A DNA stretch of 64,000 nucleotides from Codonopsis lanceolata. Taxonomy: Eukaryota > Streptophyta > Magnoliopsida > Asterales > Campanulaceae. Positions 1-9,595 of this stretch are shown here, piece after piece. Every line of letters starts with the position of its first letter. The first letter of the stretch is position 1. The notes under the pieces are model-generated. The model did no database searches. It was not told the origin of the DNA and saw only the letters and a list, made by a program, of their open reading frames with translations. The position numbers were made by a program, and so were the translations under genes. The stretch covers positions 60,833,693 through 60,897,692 of the forward strand of contig CM028379.1 in the NCBI GenBank assembly GCA_013146195.2, in the 5' to 3' direction.

Positions 1-870
1 GCAGCACAACGACTTATATTGACTACATTGGGCCGGATTTAAATAACAAATTTATAAATAATAAATAAACAAATAAAAACGCCCTTAAAGGCTATTACCT
101 TTTAGAGCGGGGTGTGCTCGCTCTGTCCTTCTCGGGAGAGGGAGACTTTTATTCCTATTGCTGATGTGATTTGGGCAGAGTGACAGCTTATGTATGGTGG
201 TTTTTGGCTTACTCACTTGGGCAGAATGACGGCTTAGTTTTTGTGGTTTTGGCCTATTTGGTTGGGCAGAATAACGGCTTATTTCGGGTGATTTTAGCCT
301 ATTTACTCGAGTAGTGTAACGGCTTACTTTGGGATTTTTGGGCCGAGGAAATATGGGGGATACCTAACTAAAGAGCTATGGATCACTTTAACCGGTTGGA
401 TTTGTGTTTTGGTGGAGTTTGGACAGGGTTTTGAGGCTTTATGAGAGAGGGATCGGACGATCGCTCTCGGCGTAAAAATTACGCAGAGTAACTCTTCGTC
501 GAAAAGGTCTCGAAAAATTGTGTCGAAAATGGGGAGCCGGGCACCTCTATTTATAGTTGGATCCGTGCTTCATCAGCTTGTACCGCGTGCTCAACAATTT
601 GTACAATGCGTTAACGATCGGACACTGTTGAAGACCCTTGGCGCGGCTAAACAGAACCTTGGGCGTGGCGCCAAGGACACGTGGGCGCGGCGCCAAGCTC
701 CTATTCAGCTTTGATTTTTGACACTTTCCCCCCTGCAGTTCACTATTCATGCATCCTACTTTCCCTTTTGAATTTTCAACCCTGCAACTTGACATTTTGT
801 TAAGTTTAAACAGTTCTTGATATCATATGCCAGAGTTACATATCAGGGGTACGAAATTGGGGTGTCTACA
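1..870 (-). mobile_element. LTR fragment inserted in a Tat-type Ty3/gypsy element
   Basis: The right edge at 870 reads GGGGTGTCTACA and is followed at once by integrase coding sequence, so this is the end of an inserted LTR whose other end lies outside the window. The same terminal sequence (GGGGTACGAA...GGGGTNYCTACA) ends the LTR at 26930-28413 and its duplicate at 31241, so all belong to one family. Read on the minus strand it begins TGTAGACACCCC. It holds about four imperfect copies of a 46-bp tandem repeat at 173-355, each with a GGGCAGA-TGACGGCTTA core. No coding potential is convincing. The family is unassigned; the terminal style suggests a Ty3/gypsy LTR. Confidence 0.6.
173..355. repeat. 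46-bp tandem repeat, about 4 copies
   Basis: The motif GGGCAGARTRACGGCTTA recurs at about 173, 219, 264 and (degenerate) 310, each followed by a T/G-rich stretch ending in GGCYTATTTR. Spacing is 45-46 bp. It lies inside the LTR fragment and is not coding. Confidence 0.7.
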
Positions 871-1738
871 AGTGGCAGCATGGCCGTTCGATATGTGGGG
901 TATAGACTTAATTGGTCCTTTCCCTCTGGCTCGATCTAAGTTCAAATATGCAGTAGTTGTTGTGGATTACTTCACTAAATGGGTGGAGGCCAAGCCTTTG
1001 GCAACTATCAGTGAGGTTAATGTGATAGATTTTGTGCACGAACAAATATGGTGTCGTTTTGGGGTACCCCGAGCAATAGTTTCTGATCACGGGACACAAT
1101 TTTTGGAGAAATTAACGAAGGCTTGCGAGCAGATGCGTGTGAAGCATTGATAGTCATCTGTGGCATATCCTCAAGGTAACGAACAAGCTGAGGCTGCTAA
1201 TAAGCAAGTCCTGCACGCCCTTAAGCAAAGTCTCGAAGATAAGGCATGAAGATGGGTGGATGAATTACCATCAGCCCTATGGGCAGTCAGAATAACAGTA
1301 AGAGGTCCCACGGGGGAGACAACTTTTTCTCTTGCTTATGGATCTAAAGCCATGGCACCTGTGGAGATGTATTTGCCAAATCACAGAGTATCTCATTATG
1401 ACACAGAATCCAACAATGTAGCCCGGGCAGTCGATCTTGATTTGGTGGAGGAGAAACGATTGGAATCTAAAATGCGAATGGCCAATTACAAGCAGCGAAC
1501 AAAGGCCCACCACAATAAAAGGGTTCGTGGTTGGTCATTTGCTGTGGGCGAGTGGGTTCTCCATAAAATTGAAGCAACAGGCCATCGAGCAGAATGAGTG
1601 AAGCTTTCTCCTAATTGGGAAGGTCCTTTTTAGGTAGTCAGAATTGTAAAGGAAGGGACCTATATGTTGCGAACAGAGGAAGGCATCGAGCTTAAGCATC
1701 CATGGCATGCTGATCATTTGAAAAAATATTATCGTTGA
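871..1738 (+). pseudogene. Ty3/gypsy (Tat-lineage) integrase, C-terminal half
   Basis: The translation opens with the rve integrase core (WPFDMWGIDLIGPFP, then VVVDYFTKWVEAKPL and GTQF), giving the first two acidic residues in their usual context. It runs through the region that normally holds NGQAE (here EQAEAANKQ), and ends in the GPY/F-type tail (LSPNWEGPF, then HPWHADHLKKYYR) before a TGA at 1736-1738. In-frame stops after the MRVKH, KQSLEDKA, GHRAE and EGPF segments make it non-functional. The N-terminal zinc-binding part is missing, cut off by the LTR inserted at 870. Sequence style and the antisense coding region downstream place it in the Tat/Retand group of non-chromoviral gypsy elements, with no chromodomain. 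In an intact element this protein inserts the cDNA copy into the genome. Confidence 0.85.
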
Positions 1739-1834
1739 TCGGGATTTTGCACTTTCTTGATTTGATGTAAGTGGGGATGAAATGAATAAGCATGCATTGG
1801 CTCTTATTTTTTAAGTATCCTAATTATAGCGTTT

Positions 1835-2060
1835 GGTGCGAACTCGATTATGCTTTTGGCAAGCATGTGTTTTTCCTGCTTGTTTTAAGAGTTGGTGTTC
1901 AAGTGTGATTTAAGGTTATCTCGATTATGCTCTTTTTCACGAGCAAAGGTATCCTTGCTTGTGAAAAAGGGTTGGTGTTCGAGCCAGTCGTTTCGATTAT
2001 GCTCCTTCATAACTACGAGCTATCTCAACTCGGGTGAAGGAGTTGTTGTTCGAAGGCTTT
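1835..2060 (+). repeat. Repeated hairpin-bearing modules in Tat spacer
   Basis: Three imperfect modules of about 70 bp each contain TCGATTATGCT followed by a local inverted repeat and then a GAGTTGGTGTTCGA-like tail. The hairpin arms differ between modules: the second pairs TTTTTCACGAGCAA with TTGCTTGTGAAAAA, the third CTCCTTCA with TGAAGGAG. They lie in the non-coding spacer between integrase and the antisense coding region. Confidence 0.6.
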
Positions 2061-2282
2061 GCATTTTTTATCTCGACAAGCCTAGAATGAGCTTGCTCGA
2101 TTTAAAAGATTGTTTTAAAAAAAAAGCAGTTGAAACATCTATGAGAACACAAGTATAGACAAAATATGAGTGTCGATGTTAAGAGTAGAAAGGTTAGATA
2201 TTACAGGCCCCAGAATAATGTAAATTGTTTTGCAAAGAAAGAAAAAAGGAAGTTCAACTTTGGCACGCAGGCCGGGAGAAAC

Positions 2283-4965
2283 TTAAGGATCAGCAGGAGT
2301 AGTTTGGTCGGTGCTTGGGACGGGTTCAGCCACTTCATTTGTAGCCTCTTCAATTACAATCACGTCCCCGTCATCACCAGTGGAATGTGCAGCCAAGGTA
2401 GAAGCCTCATGTGACTTAGCCATCCAGATCTGGGTCATTAGATCTGTAATGGTCACTCCGGCAATTTGTGGAGGGGTCCAAACAGCTAGCCCTTTTTGTG
2501 AATCCGATTCGGCCAGTGAAGCCAGCTCGTCTTCAGTAAAAGGCACCAACTCATGTCCCGGGTGTGCTGAGGGATAGAAGGGGGTGTTGGTTCCCCATTC
2601 AGCGAGTTGTTGTGGTTGTATATCCATCCCGCTGCACGCCAGTTGCCTTAGGACATGGTGCACTCCTTGTAGGAAGAAAGGGTAAGCTTCCTCTTCGACA
2701 CTGGCCTGGAAGTCTTCAGAGTTTTTGAAGTTGGTAATGATTGCCTGCCTCTGTTCTTCATTGGGCTGGGACAGTTCCTCCCTCAGCTTCTTCTCCTTCT
2801 CGGCTGCCACCTCCTCAGCTCGCTGCAATTGGTTGAGGGCCTCCTTAAGTTCCTTCCTCACTTGGCCAATATTTTTTAGAGCAGTCTCCTCGGATTTCTT
2901 GGAAAAGTTTAGACGTGCTTCCAAGGTCTTCTTTTCCTCCTCTAGTTTGGAGAGCTCGGTAACTTTTGCAATCATGGCTTCTTCGCTCCCTTTAAGTTCG
3001 GCTCGGAGGGAGTTGACTTGCTCTTCGAGTTGATTTTTCTCCGAGGACAGCGAGGTGGAGGATTTGAGGTTGTCGAGCAGCCGATCATATAGGAGTTCAG
3101 TCTTGGTTGCAACCTGAAAGATACAAAGTAAGAAAAATAGAGCACATAATTTTTGTTCATTATGTTGACAGTAAGGGAACCACTTACCTCAGTCATGCAC
3201 ATTCCTATTTCCCCAATAAGGACTAAGCTGAGGTGGTCAATGCTTCTTTTCCGGATGCCAGTATGGCGGAGCCTCTTCACCATGCCAAGACCAACAGTGG
3301 CCGCGTGCCCGCCCCGTCTGTTAGTATTGAGGTTGGTTAGGACGGGCACATTGGCCACTTCAGCAATTACCTTGGCAGCGAGCTCTCGATTTTCTAGCAT
3401 TTCAAAGTTGTCCCTTTGCCATAAGGGTGCCTGTGAGTTCGATGCTTCAGCTTGATCACTCTGATCTGTTCGAGATTTGATGCTTGTGTGGTAGGAGCTA
3501 TTGGATTGGAAGTATGAGGAGTAATAATGGCAGGAGCAGCAGTAGGGGTAGGAGTGGCAGCCCGGCTCGGTTCAGACACTCGGTTAGATCAACGCCCTGT
3601 AGTTGTAACAGGAACGGTTGGAAGACGAGCAGGATCCAAGGTGGCCATTTGGGTGTTTCTCCTTGTGGCTCCCCTCTTCATAGCCTGGAGAAATCGGTTT
3701 GAATCTTCTAGTCGCCTCATATCTGCAGGAAAAATTATGAAGAATCGGTAAAAACTTTGGTTGAAATGAGAAGTAAAGAAGAGTTAAAATTGAAGCTTGT
3801 GCAAACCAATAAGAGAAAAAGCAAGGGTGCAATTGGTCCCAGTTAGCTCGCAGTCTGGGCACTCGCTGGGGAATCTACCTCCATGGCAGTTACCCCAATA
3901 TGGGTGAGGTACCTCAGCATCCATGATAACTCGGGGTTCAATTCCTTCTACAGGCCAACTTAATATCCCGGCCAGTCGAAGCAATGGGGAATCAGAGGTA
4001 AGGGCTACCCAGTCTAGTACCCAATCCTGCCCGTTTTTGCCTTCCTTGACTCCAAGTAGTTTCCTAAAATCTTTTATGAGCTGGGGTTCTCCTGCTCGGA
4101 ATGCATTTTTGTCATACTTGGCAATTTCTAAATCCTCAAAGTATGGAGCAAAGGGCCACCCGACTCGGGATTCAACGAGTAGAGCCTTTCCATCCCAAGC
4201 ATCGACTTTGTTGGGACCGTCAGTGAGGAGTTTGAAGTAATTAGGGTTGGATTGGCCAGTTATACGACCACTTTTCTTATCTAAGGAAAACAAGAAGAAT
4301 TTTCTGAAAAGGGCCAAGATAGGTTCAAATCCAAGTAGCCGGCAGGCAACAGTGTAGGCGACCAGGAATCATACGGTTGTGAGAGTTAGATTGCAAGGAA
4401 GGGAGTTGTTCAAATTCAAAAATTCAGAGAAGAAGGGGTCAAGAGGAAGCCTAAGGCCTACAACAAAGAAGTTGAAGTAGAAGACCATACGATCACCCTG
4501 AAAGTTATGCCCGTTCTTTTCGATATCCAGGTCAAAGGCTTTAACTCGGTAATTTTTGGGCTCCATACCCAACGAGTAAAACCAAGCAGACACATCATCC
4601 TCGCAATTTAAGTCGTCCCATTTGAGTTGAGGGGGAACATCGGCGATGATTTGTTTGCCCTTATGAGTGTCAGGGTTTTTCTTTTTGGGTCGCGGGCTGA
4701 TGGTGCTCGGAAGGATACTATCAGGTCGGTCATCTGCCCTAAAGTCGGTTTGCTCGTGCTCGATGAGTTTCTTTTCTGGCTCAGTCGGGGATTCTGTTCT
4801 TCCTGCGAGAGTTATTGGTTCCCGTGGGTTTAATAAGGGATTTTCCTGCTCGGTTCCCTCGGAGCTAGAGGATTCAGTCTCGAGGCTTTCTTCGGTCTCA
4901 GTAGAGGCTCTATAATCATAACTACGGCCTTCGATTTCTGAATGTGTTTCGTCACTGGAGACATC
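2283..4965 (-). pseudogene. Antisense coding region of Tat element (putative gypsy-type transposon protein)
   Basis: Long coding stretches run opposite to integrase, between it and the 3' LTR. After a 3' splice site at 4966-4967 the reading begins with an acidic, Ser/Glu-rich segment, then a globular domain (CEDDVSAWFYSLGMEPKNYR, GLRLPLDPFFSEFL, PILALFRKFFLF, then an SRVGWPFAPYFEDLE block) of the kind catalogued as putative gypsy-type transposon (PF04195). A Pro/Thr-rich linker follows, then a heptad-rich coiled coil (VTELSKLEEEKKTLEARL onwards) and an acidic tail ending at TAA 2283-2285. An in-frame TGA at 4369-4371 and several frame changes around 3400-3780 break it, although some changes may be introns. 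Antisense extra ORFs are known from Tat/Grande/Retand-type elements; their function is unknown. The domain name is from memory and needs a profile search. Confidence 0.7.
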
Positions 4966-5849
4966 CTACAGGAAACATGAATCGAGGAATGCATGTTAGT
5001 CCTTGCTCGTGAAAAGATAGCAAAGGGCGGGAAAGCAAGAACCCATGATTAAGGATTATTTCAAGACTAATGAACATGGCACCAGTTTGATATTCCTCGA
5101 TTCCCATTTGTGAGTCGGTTTTTTGTAAATAAGAACGGGGAAGTAGTTAGACCCCGATCGTTCATGGGTATAAGGGTTGTGACAATTTGAAAACATGGGG
5201 GACAGACGATTCAAGATGAGGGGAAGGAACGGGTATCAGACGTTTTTATTTACGACTGATTGATTTTCAGATTGTAACAAAACACATCATGTACCCAGCC
5301 GACATTATTGAACCCTAAAAATGGGGGTTTTAGCGGCGAAAATACAGTTTGAAATTGTAACAGAGGTAAGAATGTGGATTGAAGAGTACCTATTGATGGG
5401 AAGCGAATGACTTGAAGAAGGTCTTGAGAATCTTTTCCACGCGTCTGAGTGCAGATGAGAAGTTATCCTGGTTGTGATTTTACACAAGTGTGGGTAAAGT
5501 TTGAAATGGAGGGGAACTTGAGTTTTTTTACCAAGAAGAACCGCCGGTTGGGGCCGTCCCAAGAGCTATCATCATTAGGGCACGAAAACCGAAGCGTTGC
5601 ATTAAATGATCCCTTGGGGAATGAGCCCGTGTGAGGGTGTAAGGCGGCTGATGACGACCCGTCCCTTCAAAAAGTCCTTTGGGCTGGCATCCACTCATAA
5701 TAAGAACCCACTAATAACATGTGACTGAGGGCAATCCTTGATGCATTCATGGAAAGATTCATCTTAAGAACGATCTGGCCTGGGGATTCAAAATTCTTCT
5801 CCTCGCTTCGAGCATAAATACTCGACAAACAAGGAGCAGGGGGCTACTA
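4966..5849. other. Non-coding spacer before the Tat 3' LTR
   Basis: No frame reads as a known protein. The stretch may carry the 5' leader and promoter of the antisense coding region. A purine-rich run (AAGGAGCAGGGGGCTA) ends it near 5857 and would serve as the polypurine tract that primes plus-strand synthesis. Confidence 0.4.
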
Positions 5850-6480
5850 AGCTACCCGACCCAATAGGCCCAAGATACAAGTCATGTGCCCGGCACGTCT
5901 CCATCAGTCAGGAGCAGAACACGTGCACTCTAGGTCCCAGGTCACATTGAGAAACGAGTAGCGACCAGAAATGTACTGGGAGCTGGAGGCTTAATACCCA
6001 GCGGGCAAGAATGCAGCGAGCTGAGGGCTTACCCAGCAGGTAAATATTCATCGAGCAAGATTTATCATGCTTGATTATGAAAGTAACGGTCGTCTTGAAT
6101 GTGGGCAGTTACTTCCTAGAAATTCGCCACCATCTCCATGATCAGACCGTTGTGATAAATGTGGTAGCTAATATACCCGTCAGGCACGCCATTATGTTTA
6201 ATGGGAAGTTACTCAGTCTCCGGCTCAGGTTATAAAAACCCCTCGAAACAAAGGAGGGAGGTACGTGATTTTCATACCAAGGCAAAACTCTGTCAGTTTA
6301 TTTACTCAGTTGGCTGTTAGACTAATTCCCACGCCGGAGGACTTTTGCAGGGAGTGCCCCTGCCTAGTTCACTGTTTTTTACTTGCTTACAGGGTTGGGC
6401 CTTGGAGATTTCAGATACGTTGAAAGGCAGATATCCAGTTAGAGAAGCCCAGTGTGTTCTAGGATTATTTTGGACGAATC
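5850..6480 (+). mobile_element. Probable 3' LTR of the Tat-lineage element
   Basis: It follows a purine-rich tract at about 5843-5857. It contains a TATA box (TATAAAAACC at 6231-6240) with a downstream CCGGAGGACTTTTGCAGGG segment typical of gypsy LTR promoters and R regions. Exact ends could not be fixed because the 5' LTR is not in the window; about 630 bp is an estimate. Confidence 0.5.
6231..6240 (+). promoter_or_regulatory. TATA box of the Tat LTR
   Basis: TATAAAAACC sits inside the putative 3' LTR, the position expected for the LTR's RNA polymerase II promoter. Confidence 0.55.
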
Positions 6481-7462
6481 ATAAAGTATTCAACTTTGTA
6501 TTTTGATTTTTTTTAAACTTAGATCTTAATTTTACTTAGTGAACTGGGAAAAATTGGCTTATAATAAGACCCAAGTATTTATACTTCTTTACCTAATTAT
6601 TTTTTAAAATACGGTTTAAATAAGTTGAGACTTTTTTATATTTTCAGTATTTAACGTTATACCCGAATTTTTTATATTTTGAGTATAGAAAAAAATATAG
6701 ATTTCGAATTTTTAGATTTGCATTTTGAAGATCTATTTTTTTAAACATTTTTCTAATTAAAATACATCTATTTTAAATCACTTGTATCTAATGTAGTTGT
6801 TCACTTCAAAATTGGCCTCTTTGTAGTCACTAGTTTATTTGTTTTTCGTCTCTACATTTCAAATTCCTTTGATTTAATTAGATTTTATTTATAGATGTTC
6901 ATTATTATGATTTGATAAAACCAAAATTGAGAAATTTGTAGTCACAATGCATATTAATAAATAAATATAAATATATATTGGTTACCAATAAATTTGTATC
7001 AGTTTGAAGATCATTAAATTGTATTAAATTTAGCACATACACTTGAATATGAAGTTTATTAAATTATCGTAATTTATTCCCTACATCTTTAATCCTATGC
7101 ATTGCATATGTTTAAGCTATTTATTGATTACAAACATACCCTGAGAATTTAATAATTTCGCATATATATCTGTTTTTCAGTTTATTGTGGCTTCATGATC
7201 TCTAGAAAAAAAGAGAGGACCAAGTATATGAGATCCTAAGCAATCGAAATAAAAAGAATACAGTAAGTATAATAGGTTGGAAAGATACATTTACATTGTA
7301 AAATATACATTTTGCACGAAAAACCATTGAGTTATCTAGGCTTACCCTTGATCTGACTGATGTCTCTAAGCAAAATGAGAGAGGGAGGCATTTTATATAG
7401 ATTTCTTCTATATTAATGTGTTATCCTCAGTTGTTTTTAGCAATGATGTTCAACAAACAAAA
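6481..7462. other. AT-rich intergenic DNA
   Basis: No gene, RNA gene or recognisable transposon was seen. The sequence is strongly AT-rich with short poly-A/T runs. Confidence 0.5.
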
Positions 7463-8376
7463 TCTATACATATATAAAAGGAGATGTGCGATTTTTGGAA
7501 AGTTTCTGCCAAAATGCACTTTCCAAAAATGAGAACACTTTTACATTGTATATGTGACATTAATGCATTGGGAAATGAAACGAATTTGTAATCTAAATTA
7601 ATTAGATAAATAAATCCAAAAAACTTTGGAGATTCTTTCTTTGACTTGAGGCAATTGACAACCATATATATCAAACTAATTCAACCTCATTCACATCCAG
7701 CAATATTAAAAATAGTTATGATTTTTTTGAACTATAATGAAATTTCAATGAGCTAATAAATAATTATTTATTTCATTTTTTGAATTTAATAATCAATTAT
7801 CAATTGATTGATAAATGAATAAATTATCAAAACAATTACATGAATTATCATTGAAGATTAATTTCTTCGGTTGTAATTGAACGCCTAAGGGAGTTAAACA
7901 GTTCCTTAGCTTTTCTCTTCTCGAGCAGTTTTTAAAGATAAAACCACTATAAATTTGTTACAATTACAGCCGAAGAAATTAATATTCAATGATAATTCAT
8001 GTAATTGTTTTGATAATTTATTCATTTATCATTCAATTGATAAGTGACTATTAAATTCAACAATTGAAATAAATAATTATTTATTAGCTCATTGAAATTT
8101 CAATATAGTTAAAAAAAATCATAACTATTTTTTATATTGCCAGATGTGAATGAGGTTGAAATAGTTTGGTATATATGGTTGTCAATTGTCTCAAGTCAAA
8201 GAAAGAATGTCAAAAGTTTTTTGCATTTATTTATCTAATTAATTTTGATTACAAATTCGTTTCATTTCTCAATGCATTAATGACACATATACAATGTAGA
8301 AGTGTTGTCATTTTTAGAAAGTGCATTTTGGCGAGAACTTTCAAAAATCGCTCCTCTCCTTTTATATATGTATAGA
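7463..8376. repeat. 914-bp inverted repeat (foldback) with Helitron-like termini
   Basis: The left arm (7463 to about 7878) and right arm (about 7964 to 8376) are near-perfect reverse complements over more than 400 bp. The 85-nt centre carries its own small stem (CTAAGG/CCTTAG). Each outer end starts TCTATACATATATAAAAG on its own strand, resembling the TC-initiated 5' ends of plant Helitrons. The flanking bases are A on the left and T on the right, matching AT-site insertion. The same short reading frame appears on opposite strands of both arms, simply because the arms are copies. It could be two head-to-head Helitron ends, a foldback element, or a young hairpin-RNA locus. Confidence 0.8.
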
Positions 8377-8394
8377 TCATGTTGCTGATCGAAG

Positions 8395-8515
8395 ATAATA
8401 ATAATATTAGTAGTAATAATAATATTCAATAGAATTCTTATCATTATTGTCATAAATGAAAAGAAAAATAAATTTCCATCCAAATGAAAGTTTTTAACAT
8501 AACGACGTTTGAAGA
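8395..8515 (+). repeat. About 120-bp dispersed repeat, copy 1
   Basis: This segment, from an AAT-rich run through TGAAAAGAAAAATAAATTTC and CCATCCAAATGAAA to ACGTTTGAAGA, recurs almost unchanged at 23935-24055 downstream of AOC. It is not coding and belongs to no transposon family I can name. Confidence 0.75.
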
Positions 8516-8544
8516 AACACATTGTTTTGTATCTCTATTATATA

Positions 8545-8695
8545 TACATCACACACACACACACACACTATTTTATATATATAATACTATATATATAAAT
8601 CACACACACAAAAACACAAATGGTTTTGTATATATATTATACATAAATCATCTACACACACTGACACACACAAAACATACACACACACACACGAA
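8545..8695. repeat. Interrupted (CA)n microsatellite cluster
   Basis: Several short CA runs are separated by TATATA-rich spacers. Simple sequence only. Confidence 0.7.
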
Positions 8696-8799
8696 AATTT
8701 GGAGTATTACCTCCAAATGCCTGGCTCTCTGTCTCATTGTGTGATTCCGGTCGTCGGTTCTTTTTTCTCTCTCTCAGTCGCTAGGTAAATATTATGTGG

Positions 8800-9361
8800 T
8801 AAAGTGTTTTCTCCCCTCTCAACATTCTATTTATATAAAACCCTACTAGGTTTTCTAACCATAAAGCGAAATCCTAAAGTTAACTGGACCGAAATTAATT
8901 AACTAATAATAATTGGGAATTAGTATTAAAGTTTTAGTTAAAAGTGGGCCTAGCCCGACCCAATCCAATTAATTACTAAATAAGTCCAAAATAATCAGAT
9001 TAACTCAAAACAATTATAGTATTAATTAAATAGGTCCAAAACAATTACTCCCTCCATCCCTAAATAATCGTCCTAGTTGACCCGGCGCACAGTTTAAGAA
9101 AAAACAATTGACTTGATTATTTATATTGGTTTAATGTGTAGTTTCCTTTAATGTCCATGTGTATGTGGTCCATAATTAAAGTAGAGTGAAAAAGTAAAGG
9201 TAAAGTGGTAAAATTGATGTTCTAAAAAGGTAAGTTTCAAAGTGAACAATTATTTTGGGACGGACGAAAAAGGAAAGGATGACGATTATTTTGGGACGGA
9301 GGGAGTATAATTTTAATTAAGACAAATTAATATTTTTAATTAAAATTATCGGGGAATTACA
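8800..9361 (-). mobile_element. 5' part of a Tekay-like LTR, interrupted by a MITE
   Basis: Read on the minus strand it starts TGTAATTCCCCGATAATTTT, matching the start of the LTR at 57850 (TGTAATACCCCGATAATTTT). It stays alignable through the GGGTCGGGCTAGGCCCAC and TTAATTTCGGTCCAGT blocks to a TATA-type promoter (TATATAAATAG, plus-strand 8828-8840). The rest of the LTR is absent or unrecognisable to the left. A Stowaway element (9048-9305) lies within it. The LTR start at 9361 abuts copia gag sequence, so it probably inserted into copia copy 1. Confidence 0.75.
9048..9305. mobile_element. Stowaway-like MITE
   Basis: This 258-bp element has terminal inverted repeats CTCCCTCCATCCCTAAATAA and, on the other strand, CTCCCTCCGTCCCAAAATAA. 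A TA target duplication flanks it at 9046-9047 and 9306-9307. This is the classic Tc1/mariner-derived Stowaway structure with no coding capacity. It sits inside the Tekay-like LTR fragment, so it is younger than that insertion. Confidence 0.93.
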
Positions 9362-9595
9362 AGTTGTTTCTAAGGACTGAGAGTGTTGCCGAGGTTGCGA
9401 GGACAATTGTTGAGCTAGTTAGGATGGTTATGAGTTCTTAGTCCTCGGGGCAGCAGGATTGGCCGAAGCAGGATGCGAGAAGGACGCGAGCTGGGATTGC
9501 CTTAGAAGCAACTCGCAGTTGATGAGTTTTTCATGAAGCTCATCAAATGAGATAGGAGTGTCACGACCTTTAATGAGATCCTTGTGGTCGAGTGG

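Noticed and set aside
7450..8375. Two similar short proteins on opposite strands
   Set aside because: They are the two arms of the inverted repeat. The frames are short, AT-biased and lack any domain, so they are not called as genes.
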